Shown here in pieces: positions 47,455 to 55,683 of a stretch of DNA of 64,000 nt. The notes below the pieces were generated by a model. It did not search any database. It worked only from the letters and a program-made list of their open reading frames with translations, and was not told the DNA's origin. Position 1 is the stretch's first letter, and every line of letters begins with the position of its first letter. The position numbers and the translations under genes were made by a program. The stretch covers positions 62,001 through 126,000 of the forward strand of contig NZ_NHSH01000006.1 in assembly GCF_016653315.1 (NCBI RefSeq). Reading direction: 5' to 3'. The DNA is from Halochromatium roseum (lineage in GTDB: Bacteria > Pseudomonadota > Gammaproteobacteria > Chromatiales > Chromatiaceae).

Positions 47455-47498
47455 TGTCTACTAAACTAGACACGCGAGACTGTCTAGATTACACGACA
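47455..47498. promoter_or_regulatory. PpsR/CrtJ-type operator doublet in a divergent region
   Basis: TGTCTACTAAACTAGACA (47455-47472) and TGTCTAGATTACACGACA (47481-47498), starts 26 bp apart, both full TGT-N12-ACA matches. The first is a near-perfect palindrome. On the minus strand a -35 TAGACA and -10-like TTAGTA can be fitted for the crtD paralogue; the plus-strand gene at 47640 is 142 bp away and may also be controlled. Confidence 0.78.
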
Positions 47499-47639
47499 GC
47501 AGGCAGATTGGCCAACGACACCCGAATCTCGCACCGCGCATGCTGATCTGACCGCCGTTCAGACGGCCGTTCAAGCAGCCGACAAGAGCCAACCGCCCCC
47601 TTCAGCACCTCATCATCGTTACGAGGAGTCGCAGACCCG

Positions 47640-48098
47640 ATGAAGTATACCGCTAGACGTACCTGGCCCGAAAAATCCAAATCCTGGGAATACCTGGGTG
47701 AATCCGACAGTCTTGAAGACTTCGCCCTCGCCTTCGCCACCGACAAGGCACTCCCGGTCGACACCGAATTCGTCGTTATCGAGAAGGCTGGCGCCGAATC
47801 CGAGATCGAGTTCTTTAAGGTGACGCGAACCTCTCCTTACGGCCTCGTCACCGCTGCACCTCGGGTCGAGAGCGAGACGGGCTCAAGCAGCACCGCCGAC
47901 ACGGCGCCCGCTGCTGCCAAAGATGAGCAAACCGACAACGACGGCGGTGACGATAACTATGGTGGAGTCGAGGCCATTGCTGGAGCTTGGCGCGGCGTCA
48001 TCGCCAACATCTTGATGTTCGTCAAGGCTGGCGGGGCGGCCTTCCTCTTCTTTTTGGCCGCGATCTTTCTTGCTAAATGGCTCTTCAACGCCTGGTGA
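47640..48098 (+). CDS. Tail-anchored protein of unknown function in the photosynthesis cluster
   Basis: 152 residues. I do not recognise the family. Residues 1-75 look like a compact beta-rich domain (KYTARRTWPEKSKSWEYLGE, VDTEFVVIEKAGAESEIEFF). Residues about 76-110 are acidic and low complexity (SETGSSSTADTAPAAAKDEQ). A single membrane helix ends the chain (AAFLFFLAAIFLAKWLFNAW). It stands between a PpsR-type doublet and a pucBA pair, so an assembly or anchoring role in the photosynthetic membrane is a reasonable guess. GAGGAG lies 11 bases before the ATG. Confidence 0.8.
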   Translation: MKYTARRTWPEKSKSWEYLGESDSLEDFALAFATDKALPVDTEFVVIEKAGAESEIEFFKVTRTSPYGLVTAAPRVESETGSSSTADTAPAAAKDEQTDNDGGDDNYGGVEAIAGAWRGVIANILMFVKAGGAAFLFFLAAIFLAKWLFNAW

Positions 48099-48184
48099 GC
48101 GCTGGTGAGCGACTGCTGAACGCTTGCTAAGCACTTGGTCAAGCGAGCAGATTCGGCACAGACAACGCCTTGAGCAAAGATTTC

Positions 48185-48228
48185 TGTAACTTTTGCTTGA
48201 CACTGAGAAGTGTCACGCTAAACTAACA
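48185..48228 (+). promoter_or_regulatory. pucBA promoter with PpsR/CrtJ-type operator doublet (48352 pair)
   Basis: TGTAACTTTTGCTTGACA (48185-48202) and TGTCACGCTAAACTAACA (48211-48228), both perfect TGT-N12-ACA, 26 bp apart. -35 TTGACA, -10 TAAACT, spacer 16. pucB starts 123 bp downstream. Confidence 0.87.
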
Positions 48229-48351
48229 AACCATGCACCGCAGCTGATGTTCGGAAACACACCAGCAACCACACAGCAGATGCGGTTTTCTAGGCACTCG
48301 TCTCGATGGCGCGCGCCGTGACTCGACCCCGTTAGATCGGAGGAACTCTCA

Positions 48352-48495
48352 ATGGCCGAAACGAAGAACCTGTCCGGACTGACCGACGCACAAGCAAAGG
48401 AATTCCATGAGCATTGGAAGCATGGCACCTGGAGCTGGGTGATGATCGCTTCTGTTGTTCACGTGGTGACCTGGGTCTATCAGCCCTGGTTCTAA
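48352..48495 (+). CDS. pucB: LH2 antenna beta polypeptide
   Basis: 47 residues, MAETKNLSGLTDAQAKEFHE to VTWVYQPWF. The conserved histidines are in EFHEHWKHG and VVHVVTW. It is nearly identical to the beta copies at 53378 and 57586. A CGGAGG site lies 8 bases before the ATG. Forms B800-850-type LH2 with the PucA below. Confidence 0.95.
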   Translation: MAETKNLSGLTDAQAKEFHEHWKHGTWSWVMIASVVHVVTWVYQPWF

Positions 48496-48574
48496 GCGCT
48501 AAGCGCCTCGATACCTCGAACGCATTTGCAGCTGATTGTGCTGCAGTCGCTAACCTTTATTTAGGAGAGATTCC

Positions 48575-48841
48575 ATGCAAGTTCCTTATCTGATGGCTGA
48601 CCCAACCATTGCAAAGCCCGATCATCCAGAAGAAGACTGGAAGATCTGGACCGTCATTAACCCAGCTACTTGGATGGTTCCTTTCTTTGCCATCCTGTTC
48701 GTGCAGATGTGGATCATTCACACCTATGCACTGAGCCTGCCAGGCTATGGCTGGAAAGATTCCGCACAAGCAGCTTATGATGCTCGCACCGCTGCAGTGG
48801 TTGAGCAGGTTCAAGGTCAGCAGATCGCTCAGGTCCAATAA
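48575..48841 (+). CDS. pucA: LH2 antenna alpha polypeptide (Tyr/Trp variant)
   Basis: 88 residues. It begins MQVPYLMADPTIAKPDHPEE, an N-terminal extension longer than in Rhodoblastus-type LH2 alpha, then the helix with the pigment His in WIIHTYALSLPGYGW. It reads GYGW where the other two close copies read GYGF. Its tail KDSAQAAYDARTAAVVEQVQ is shared with the 57286 copy but not with the 53555 copy. GGAGAG lies before the ATG. A terminator follows at 48956. Confidence 0.94.
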   Translation: MQVPYLMADPTIAKPDHPEEDWKIWTVINPATWMVPFFAILFVQMWIIHTYALSLPGYGWKDSAQAAYDARTAAVVEQVQGQQIAQVQ

Positions 48842-48955
48842 GACCCTGCTTGATGCAGAGCGGCCCATCTCAGACTGAGCCGCTCATAGGACGAGATCAG
48901 CATTCGTCCGCTTAGGCACCAAGCCAAGGATTAATACACAGGGAAGTGGTAAACA

Positions 48956-48981
48956 GCGCCCGCAATGGGCGTTGTTTTGTT
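48956..48981. terminator. Terminator between pucA and the convergent membrane protein gene
   Basis: CGCCC-gcaat-GGGCG is followed by TTGTTTTGTTT on the plus strand. The same element, with a longer stem, occurs at 57150-57174 after the paralogous pucA. Confidence 0.75.
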
Positions 48982-49038
48982 TGCGGAGAACGGAGATCAA
49001 ACCTTCGAATCATCCCTGATCATCGAAGGTTGATCGCC

Positions 49039-49629
49039 TTAGGCTTGTGCGAGCCCTTGCGCTCGATGCCGCATCAGCAGCGTACAGCACACAGCACCCA
49101 CGAAGATCGCGCTCCCCGTCGCCGCCAAACCGATCAGGTTCTCCGCGACCCCTAAACTCGGGTCATAATCGCGATACCAGGCAACGCCAAGCACGAGTAC
49201 TGCGCCGATCAGGTTGGAGCGCCCTGGCGTCAAACTCTGACGCCAGGCACTCGGCATGGTATGCAGAGAAAAGTGCAGGAATGCCAGTAGCGCCCCAAGC
49301 AGATAGAGGCTGTTGATCGCCCCATGCTGCAGAGGGCCCCATAGCTCGCGCTCGCTACCGAAGAAGGGGATCGCGCAGCCAAGCGCCAGCAGAACCAAGG
49401 CGATGGTGACGAAGCCACGCAGACAGCGCGAGCGAAAGGCATCGACATAGCACATCATCAGCATGGTCGCGCCCAGATAAATGGCCGCCTTGGTGATCAC
49501 TGGCGCATCAATAACGCCTAGACTGAATGACTTGGGCACCGCGTAGACGCCGAGCAAGATCGCCGATGCGGCGATAACGAAGACCAGGACGAACGGAATA
49601 GGCCGACAATCGGCCGCGGATTCTGGCAT
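49039..49629 (-). CDS. Multi-span membrane protein of unknown function next to crtY
   Basis: 196 residues from the ATG at 49629. About six membrane helices are visible (VLVFVIAASAILLGVYAVP, AAIYLGATMLMMCYVDAF, GFVTIALVLLALGCAIPFF, SLYLLGALLAFLHFSLHTM, SNLIGAVLVLGVAWYRD, LIGLAATGSAIFVGAVCCTL). It has scattered histidines (LQHGAINS, FLHFSLH) but not the His boxes of CrtW or CrtR ketolases and hydroxylases. I do not recognise the family. It follows crtY by 83 bp and probably shares its transcript, which points to carotenoid or pigment-membrane work. Confidence 0.75.
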   Translation of the reverse strand: MPESAADCRPIPFVLVFVIAASAILLGVYAVPKSFSLGVIDAPVITKAAIYLGATMLMMCYVDAFRSRCLRGFVTIALVLLALGCAIPFFGSERELWGPLQHGAINSLYLLGALLAFLHFSLHTMPSAWRQSLTPGRSNLIGAVLVLGVAWYRDYDPSLGVAENLIGLAATGSAIFVGAVCCTLLMRHRAQGLAQA

Positions 49630-49712
49630 GACAGACACTCTCTCGTGATGGGTGTAGAACTGCGCCACAACTGCTGAGCACAGTCGCTCGGTAAAGACTG
49701 ATGAAGGATTGA

Positions 49713-50885
49713 CTAGGGCTGTTCTGGGGTTCGCGCCCGGCGTCCCCAGCCTTTTGGCGTCCAGGGGGCACCGACATACATGATCCGCCACCAATCGACC
49801 AAGGTCGTCTCCATCGCGAAGAAGCGATGAATCACCGCGTCTGGCAGCAAATAGAAGCGCTCCATCAAGCGCCGCCGCTTATCATCATGGAACCAGCGGA
49901 ACATGAGCAGATTCAGCGCCGCCAAGAAGATCGACTGGAAGCGCAGGTAGCGCGTCAAGCGCCGCCAATCCCGGCCAAAGAGGTCATCGATCGGCGTCTT
50001 CGCGAGATGCTCGGCTAAGCGCGAAGCCGCGGCCAATGAATAGCCTGTGCTCGGATTGAACCAGCCCCCGGCATAGCCCGCTAGGATCGGCGCCTCGGAC
50101 TTAGGATGAAAGGTGCTGAGCGCCGGCATCGGCAAGACACCAACCTCGGTGCGCAAGACCGCGTCAATCTCCAAACCAAACGCAGGCGCCTCAGCCAAAA
50201 TCGCGGCGCTGATCGCTTCGACATCCAGATCCGGGCGATTGGAGAAATAGGTATCTTCGATCAGCACCCGATCCTCAGCGAAGGGCAGGATATAGAAGAA
50301 GCGAAAGCCATCACGCTGCTGACAACGTGAATCCATCAGGATCGGCACTCTCGTCGGCGCAGCACGGCTGAGACGACATTCAAGACCCACGAATTTCTGA
50401 TATCCCCCACCTGGACTGTTAGCCCCTTGCTCTGGTCCACGCGCATCGATCACCACACGCCCGTGCAACCGCGAGCCATCGGCAAGCTCAACCTCTTTCG
50501 CCCGCACCTGGCGCACATCGGTCTCGAGCCGCAGCTCAATCCGCGGTGAGGCATCGGCAACAGCGCGCACGACCCGATCGAGGTGCTCAGAGCTCAGCGA
50601 GCGATAGGCGCCCTTGACCCAACGCGAGGATGCTTTGAAAAACAGCTGATAGCCCGGCCACTCATACTCGATTAGGGGGCTGGCCCAAGCGAAGGCTGAG
50701 GCTGGCAGATCGCGCGCTTGGAAAGACCAGATATGGTTGCCACCGATGGCGGCGTCGCGCTCAAGCAAGATGATCGATGCATCTGGCCGCCGCTCGGCGA
50801 GGGCCAGCAGGATGAGGGCATTTTGGAGGCCACCGCCGACAAGCAAATAATCGGCGTCGACCCGCGGTTGTTCCTGGGTGGTCAT
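49713..50885 (-). CDS. crtY: Lycopene beta-cyclase
   Basis: 390 residues of the CrtY family. The N-terminal FAD motif is YLLVGGGLQNALILLALAER; further diagnostic segments are IGGNHIWSF, YQKFVGLECRLS, PILMDSRCQQRDGFRFFYIL, VLIEDTYFS and GYAGGWFNPSTGYSLAAASR. It forms the beta ring at one end of lycopene, which CrtU then turns into the aromatic chi ring of okenone. Purple bacteria with spirilloxanthin lack this gene. ATG at 50885. Confidence 0.94.
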   Translation of the reverse strand: MTTQEQPRVDADYLLVGGGLQNALILLALAERRPDASIILLERDAAIGGNHIWSFQARDLPASAFAWASPLIEYEWPGYQLFFKASSRWVKGAYRSLSSEHLDRVVRAVADASPRIELRLETDVRQVRAKEVELADGSRLHGRVVIDARGPEQGANSPGGGYQKFVGLECRLSRAAPTRVPILMDSRCQQRDGFRFFYILPFAEDRVLIEDTYFSNRPDLDVEAISAAILAEAPAFGLEIDAVLRTEVGVLPMPALSTFHPKSEAPILAGYAGGWFNPSTGYSLAAASRLAEHLAKTPIDDLFGRDWRRLTRYLRFQSIFLAALNLLMFRWFHDDKRRRLMERFYLLPDAVIHRFFAMETTLVDWWRIMYVGAPWTPKGWGRRARTPEQP

Positions 50886-51214
50886 GGCTATGATCGCGGG
50901 ATTCTAGAGCGGAGAGAAGGGGAAACAGGGAAGGAAACACGAATCGCAAGCTCAGCCCGGACTCCAACCGGCCGACGCCCACGACGGCCTAGATTACCAT
51001 GCTAACGACAGGCTAGTAGCAACCCTGGCGCCCCCGCCGATGGTTGCTTGATGACCGTCAGCGCCCACTGCACAAGCTGTCGCTAGACTTCCAGACAGTC
51101 CTTATCCCATCCCTCCCATTCCTGTCCGGGCTCGGATCATGCCTGCATGCGGCGCACGTCGGCCGTGGCATCGCCTCCCATCCCGGACGCTGCCTTGTCG
51201 TTCCGGAGAACAGC
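50886..51214. other. Divergent control region between crtY and crtU
   Basis: No gene is supported. AGCAACC and GGTTGCT (51018-51048) form a 7-bp inverted repeat around 17 bases. I find no TGT-N12-ACA site here, unlike the other photosynthesis promoters of the window. Confidence 0.5.
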
Positions 51215-53119
51215 ATGCACCGTCGCCACTTCATTCGAAATGTTGGGCTCATCACCGTTACCGGCGCCGCGCTTGGCGGTGCTGGCTTGTACGCTATCCA
51301 GCCGCGGCGCTCTACCCTACCCTTTGCCTCCGACCAGAATGCAACGCTGCCACTGAGCCCAAGCACCAAAAAGCGGGTGGTGGTGGTCGGCGGCGGGCTC
51401 GCCGGCATTGCCGCGAGCTATGAGCTTGCCAAGCGTGGCTTTGACGTCACCCTGGTCGAGCGCTCCAGCAATCTTGGCGGGCGGCTCACCGGTTGGGATG
51501 TCGACGTCAACGGCGAGACCATGGCCACCGAGCACGGCTTTCATGGCTTCTTCAATCAGTACTACAACCTCAACGGACTACTCGCCGAGAACGGTCTGCG
51601 TGACAACTTCAAGCCGGTCTTGGATTACCCGGTCATCTTCAAAGACCCGGCCAAAGGCACCGAGAGCTTTACCAACACCACAACCCTATTCCCCTTCAAC
51701 CTCTTCGCCGTCGTCAATCAGGCCAAGTCGGTCTCACTGCTCGACTTCAATAACCCGACCGGCCGGCTCTACGAGGTGATGCGCTACGATCCAGACAAGA
51801 CCTTCGCGCGCCTCGACGACCTCGACTTCAAGACCTTCTGCGAGCGCGTCAACAAGCCGATGGTCGACACCATCATCGAGCCCTTTGCGCACACATCCTT
51901 CAACCAGTTTCATCAGTACTCGACCGCCGAGGGCATCAAGTTCTTCCATTTCTTCTTTCTCGGCAATCCCGATGGCATGGGCTACGACCAAACCATCGAC
52001 GATGCCATGACCTCGGTGATCACCCCCTTGACCAACGCCCTCACCGAGCTGGGTGTGCGGGTCACCACCGGCGCCGAGGTCGATCGCTTAGTCGCCCAAG
52101 ACGGCCGCATCAGCAAGGTCATCCTCAAGCGTCCTGGGGCCATTCTCGGCGCCGAGCACAGCATCGATGCCGCCGCTATCGGCAGCGACTGGACCCCGTT
52201 CTGGAATGGCTCCAACCTCTACTACGCCAAACGCGACGCGCAGGGTGAGATCCATGGCGTTTCTGGACGTTGCACCCACATGGGCTGCCCGGTTGGTCTC
52301 GACGCCGCCACCGGTGGCTTCGCCTGCCCCTGCCATGGCGCCAAGTACGATAGCAACGGCGTTCCCACTGCTGGGCCGACCATCGTGCCGCTAGTCGAGC
52401 TCGACGCCACCCCCACACCCGAGGGTCAGATCAAGCTCAGCGCACGCCCCGAGCAATCGAACATCGAGCTAGAAACGGACTATGTGGTACTCGCCTGCGA
52501 TGTCCCCGGCGTCAAGGCCATCATCGCCCAGTCCGAGCTCCCGAGTCCCGAGCTGGTGAGCAGCGTTGAGCGCCTCGGCGTCGCTGATCCGTACATCGTC
52601 TGGCGACTCTGGCTCGACCGCGAATGCCCTCCGATGGCCGTGCCCTTCTATACCGTCAGCGGCTGGCGCTACACCGACTCGATCGCGATCTACTCGCAGA
52701 TGCAACCCGAGTCGGAAGACTGGGCGCGTCGCCACCAGGGCTCGATCATCGAGCTACACGCCTATGCCGTCGAGCCGGAGAACGTCATCGACGAGGCCGA
52801 GATCAAACGCATCATGCGCGCCGAACTCGACGAGCTAATCCCCGAGCTGAAGGGCGCCAAGGTCGTCTACGACATCTACACGATGCAGGAGAACTTCCCC
52901 CGCTGGGCGCCAGGCGACTATGCCGGCCGCCCTGGCGTGCGGACGCCAATCGACAACCTCTTCCTCGCCGGCGACTACCTGCGACTCGAGGTGCCGGCTA
53001 ACCTGATGGAGGCGGCAACCATGACCGGCCGTATAGCGGCCAATCAGGTTCTGGTCGCCGAAGGGCTGCGCGAGAATCCGATCCCAACCGTCGACCCCAA
53101 GGGGCCGCTCGCCTTGTAG
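51215..53119 (+). CDS. crtU: Carotene desaturase/methyltransferase with Rieske domain
   Basis: 634 residues. CrtU desaturates the beta ring and shifts a methyl group, producing an aromatic ring. The FAD fold is KRVVVVGGGLAGIAASYELA (near residue 55), and GFHGFFNQYYNLNGLLAE is typical of CrtU. A Rieske [2Fe-2S] site is inserted: C353-T-H355 and C371-P-C-H374. The C-terminal FAD segment is FLAGDYLRLEVPANLMEAAT. The start MHRRHFIRNVG, followed by a hydrophobic stretch, resembles a twin-arginine signal. Start chosen by GGAG 7 bases upstream of 51215. Confidence 0.93.
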   Translation: MHRRHFIRNVGLITVTGAALGGAGLYAIQPRRSTLPFASDQNATLPLSPSTKKRVVVVGGGLAGIAASYELAKRGFDVTLVERSSNLGGRLTGWDVDVNGETMATEHGFHGFFNQYYNLNGLLAENGLRDNFKPVLDYPVIFKDPAKGTESFTNTTTLFPFNLFAVVNQAKSVSLLDFNNPTGRLYEVMRYDPDKTFARLDDLDFKTFCERVNKPMVDTIIEPFAHTSFNQFHQYSTAEGIKFFHFFFLGNPDGMGYDQTIDDAMTSVITPLTNALTELGVRVTTGAEVDRLVAQDGRISKVILKRPGAILGAEHSIDAAAIGSDWTPFWNGSNLYYAKRDAQGEIHGVSGRCTHMGCPVGLDAATGGFACPCHGAKYDSNGVPTAGPTIVPLVELDATPTPEGQIKLSARPEQSNIELETDYVVLACDVPGVKAIIAQSELPSPELVSSVERLGVADPYIVWRLWLDRECPPMAVPFYTVSGWRYTDSIAIYSQMQPESEDWARRHQGSIIELHAYAVEPENVIDEAEIKRIMRAELDELIPELKGAKVVYDIYTMQENFPRWAPGDYAGRPGVRTPIDNLFLAGDYLRLEVPANLMEAATMTGRIAANQVLVAEGLRENPIPTVDPKGPLAL

Positions 53120-53208
53120 ATCAGCACTCGGCTCGCGGCTAACCACCGCGGGCCGCTCGTAACGCGTCAACGAGTCAAGCTGAGTTGACGCATTCGAACG
53201 AAAAAAGA

Positions 53209-53252
53209 TGTAAATCGACCTTGACACACAGAGATGTCAGGTTAAACTAACA
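53209..53252 (+). promoter_or_regulatory. pucBA promoter with PpsR/CrtJ-type operator doublet (53378 pair)
   Basis: TGTAAATCGACCTTGACA (53209-53226) and TGTCAGGTTAAACTAACA (53235-53252), both perfect TGT-N12-ACA, 26 bp apart. -35 TTGACA, -10 TAAACT. pucB starts 125 bp downstream. Confidence 0.88.
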
Positions 53253-53377
53253 CTCGTGGTTTGAGGCAACGTCAGCATCTGTACCGGGGCTGCAAAGCGC
53301 TCTTCCACACATCGAAGGACGGCGCAGAGATGTGCCGGACGGCACCTGAACCACAACCTTCACGAGAGGTTATTTCG

Positions 53378-53521
53378 ATGGCTGAATCTAAAAATTTGTC
53401 GGGTCTGACCGACGAGCAAGCAAAAGAATTTCATGAGCACTGGAAGCATGGCACCTGGAGCTGGGTCATGATCGCCTCCGTCGTTCATGTGGTGACCTGG
53501 GTTTATCAACCCTGGTTCTAA
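53378..53521 (+). CDS. pucB: LH2 antenna beta polypeptide
   Basis: 47 residues, MAESKNLSGLTDEQAKEFHE to VTWVYQPWF. It differs from the 57586 copy only at residue 4 (Ser versus Asn). GAGAGG lies 10 bases before the ATG. It is inside the left arm of the inverted duplication. Confidence 0.95.
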   Translation: MAESKNLSGLTDEQAKEFHEHWKHGTWSWVMIASVVHVVTWVYQPWF

Positions 53522-53554
53522 ACCGCTAGTCCAATTTCGACGAGGAGATATTCC

Positions 53555-53797
53555 ATGCAAGTTCCTTATTTAATGGCCGACCCGACCATTGCAAAGCCAG
53601 ACCATCCAGAAGAAGACTGGAAAATCTGGACCGTGATCAACCCAGCGACCTGGATGGTTCCTTTCTTTGCCATCCTGTTCGTGCAGATGTGGCTGGTTCA
53701 CAGCTATGCACTGAGCCTGCCAGGCTACGGCTTCAAGGATTCTGTCCGCGTTGCTGAGCCCGTTGCTGTCGTCGCCCCCGCACCGGTCGCCGAATAA
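53555..53797 (+). CDS. pucA: LH2 antenna alpha polypeptide (Tyr/Phe variant)
   Basis: 80 residues. The N-terminal extension and helix are identical to the 57286 copy (VQMWLVHSYALSLPGYGFKD), and then the tail diverges into VRVAEPVAVVAPAPVAE, shorter and Pro/Val-rich. Phe replaces the Trp of the 48575 copy in the region expected to hydrogen-bond B850 pigments. GAGGAG lies 8 bases before the ATG. Confidence 0.94.
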   Translation: MQVPYLMADPTIAKPDHPEEDWKIWTVINPATWMVPFFAILFVQMWLVHSYALSLPGYGFKDSVRVAEPVAVVAPAPVAE

Positions 53798-53814
53798 GCA
53801 GGTTGTCTTTCCTG

Positions 53815-53849
53815 ACCGCGGGCTCGCCCTTCCAAGAGGGCACCGCGGT
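53815..53849 (+). terminator. Hairpin after pucA
   Basis: ACCGCGG pairs with CCGCGGT, and an inner GCCC/GGGC extends the structure. It is 17 bp past the stop codon. No T-run follows. Confidence 0.6.
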
Positions 53850-53875
53850 TAGACGAGCTGGCCTAGGCTAGCCAT

Positions 53876-53916
53876 CCCCTCCCCTCCCCCTCCTTTCCCT
53901 TTCCTTTGCAGCAACC
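53876..53916 (+). other. Polypyrimidine tract
   Basis: About 40 bases on the plus strand are almost only C and T (CCCCTCCCCTCCCCCTCC followed by TTTCCCTTTCC). It lies between the pucA hairpin and repeat copy B. No function can be assigned. Confidence 0.7.
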
Positions 53917-53999
53917 CACGCATGAGGCTTCTAAGCTTCAGCGCCTGTGGCCTTGCGCAGCACTCATCACTGCTGACGAGAACGAGCGATCCATCGCGT

Positions 54000-54093
54000 T
54001 AAGTGGCTATCCATTTTCTACTTCCCGATTATCACTCAACCATAACCCTTAATGGCCCACACATCGGGAAGACATTGATGGACCATTTCTAAG
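54000..54093 (-). repeat. Dispersed palindromic repeat, copy B, at the 3' end of pucC
   Basis: It matches copy A (33494-33577) over the outer 30 bases and the palindromic arms. CTTCCCGAT (54021-54029) pairs with ATCGGGAAG (54063-54071); the loop is 33 bases here and 23 in copy A. It begins 18 bp beyond the pucC stop codon. Confidence 0.8.
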
Positions 54094-54111
54094 GCGCACA
54101 GCCTCTTAGGG

Positions 54112-55518
54112 TTAGGGCATCTGATCTAAGCCGAATTGTGTAGGGGTGCTGTTTGCCGCCTCCCGACGTCGACGCAACAGCAGCGGAATCAAGACAACCA
54201 AGGCGGCGAGCAGCAAGAGGATCTCGAGACTGTAGACGACACGATAGCCGAGTGATGGACTGGTCCATTCTGGCCCAAAGGTTCCATTGGCAGCCATTCC
54301 CGAGACGAGATCACGCAGCGCCCCACCTAGCGCAATCGCGACACCCTGTGCCGTTGCCTGAACCGCGCCCCAAGCGCCGAGCGCCAGTCCGACATGCCCA
54401 CGTTCAGCAAGCTCCATCGCCGCGGTCAGCGTCCCAATCGCGAGCAGACCAGTCCCAAAGCCGATCAGCGCGGTCCCCATCCGGAACACCAAGGCTGACT
54501 CCATGGTCGCCGCAACAATCACAAGCAGGAAGGCGCAGACCCCCACCAAGGCACCAACGCTAGCCAGCTGATAGGCGTTCCCACCCCGGCTCAGGACATA
54601 ACCAGACAAGGCAAAAGCGATAAAGGTGCCGCCGGCAAGGATTGCGGTCAGCGAGGTGGTTTGTGCAACCGTTAGCCCCAGCACCTGCGCGCCATAAGGC
54701 TCGAGCAGGATCTCCTGCATGCTGAAGCCGGCCGTGCCCAAACCAACAACGATCAGCAAGCGACTCGCATACCCTCCGCGTAGAAACGCGTTCCAGGTCT
54801 CGCGAAAGGGTGGTCGCGGAATCTTGGCCACGGCACGCTTGAGATCGATCGATTCCTGCTTCCAAGCCGCGATCAGATTCATGATGATGGTCGCCAAGGC
54901 CGCCGTATGCACGACCTCAACCAACTTCTTGTGCGAAAAGTCTTCGAGCAAATGGCCAAACAGCAGCGCACTGCCGACCATCCCAAGCAACAGCATCGAA
55001 TAGAGCAGCGCAACGACTCGTGGCCGTTTCTCAGGTGTCGCCAAGTCCGTTGCCAAGGCCAAGCCGGCGGTCTGCACCGTATGCAGGCCCGCTCCAACCA
55101 TGAGGAACGAGACACCGGCAAAGAACTGTCCGACGAAGATCAGGTCATTGGTCTCATCAGAGAGGATAAGAATCGAGTACGGCATGATCGCGAAGCCACC
55201 GTACTGCAACATGCTACCAAGCGCGATATAGGGCACGCGACGCCAGCCGAACGCCGAATGATGGTAATCCGAGCGATGTCCGATCAATGCGCGCAAGGGT
55301 GCAAAGACCAGCGGCAAGGCCACCATCAGCGAGACAAACCAGGCCGACACCCCAAGCTCGACGACCATGACGCGGTTCAAGGTGCCATACAGCAGCACCA
55401 TCGCCATACCAACCGAGATCTGAAAGAGCGACAGACGCAGGATACGCTGCAGCGGCAACTCGGTCGTCCCAGCATCGGCAAACGGAAGGGTCAAGAGATA
55501 CTTGGTCAAGCGATTCAT
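54112..55518 (-). CDS. pucC: PucC/LhaA-type light-harvesting assembly transporter (BCD family)
   Basis: 468 residues with about 12 membrane helices, of the PucC (bacteriochlorophyll delivery) group of the major facilitator superfamily. Family markers are RILRLSLFQISVGMAMVLLY, LNRVMVVELGVSAWFVSLMV, LRALIGHRSDYHHSAFGWRR and RVPYIALGSMLQYGGFAIMP. These proteins are required for LH1 or LH2 assembly. GGAGTGAGCT precedes the ATG. It follows crtF by 165 bp and ends beside repeat copy B. Confidence 0.94.
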   Translation of the reverse strand: MNRLTKYLLTLPFADAGTTELPLQRILRLSLFQISVGMAMVLLYGTLNRVMVVELGVSAWFVSLMVALPLVFAPLRALIGHRSDYHHSAFGWRRVPYIALGSMLQYGGFAIMPYSILILSDETNDLIFVGQFFAGVSFLMVGAGLHTVQTAGLALATDLATPEKRPRVVALLYSMLLLGMVGSALLFGHLLEDFSHKKLVEVVHTAALATIIMNLIAAWKQESIDLKRAVAKIPRPPFRETWNAFLRGGYASRLLIVVGLGTAGFSMQEILLEPYGAQVLGLTVAQTTSLTAILAGGTFIAFALSGYVLSRGGNAYQLASVGALVGVCAFLLVIVAATMESALVFRMGTALIGFGTGLLAIGTLTAAMELAERGHVGLALGAWGAVQATAQGVAIALGGALRDLVSGMAANGTFGPEWTSPSLGYRVVYSLEILLLLAALVVLIPLLLRRRREAANSTPTQFGLDQMP

Positions 55519-55683
55519 AGCTCACTCCAAGGCAGACTCATTGCGGGCATCACCAACAGGATCGATGAGCAACAAAAGCAAGGAGCCTACCCATAGCTGA
55601 AGATGGAAGGCTGCGAAGATGGGGCAACAGGCAGACCAGCAAGCCGCCTTGCGGACATGCTCGCAATAGCCAGAGACCTAGGC

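Larger units (their letters stand above)
53173..53745 (+). repeat. Left arm of a ~570-bp inverted duplication (promoter, pucB and most of pucA)
   Basis: From about 53173 to the GYGFKDS codons of pucA, this segment closely matches the reverse complement of about 57364-57933, including the operator doublet, the leader and the ribosome binding site. The arms flank pucC and crtF. Confidence 0.85.
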
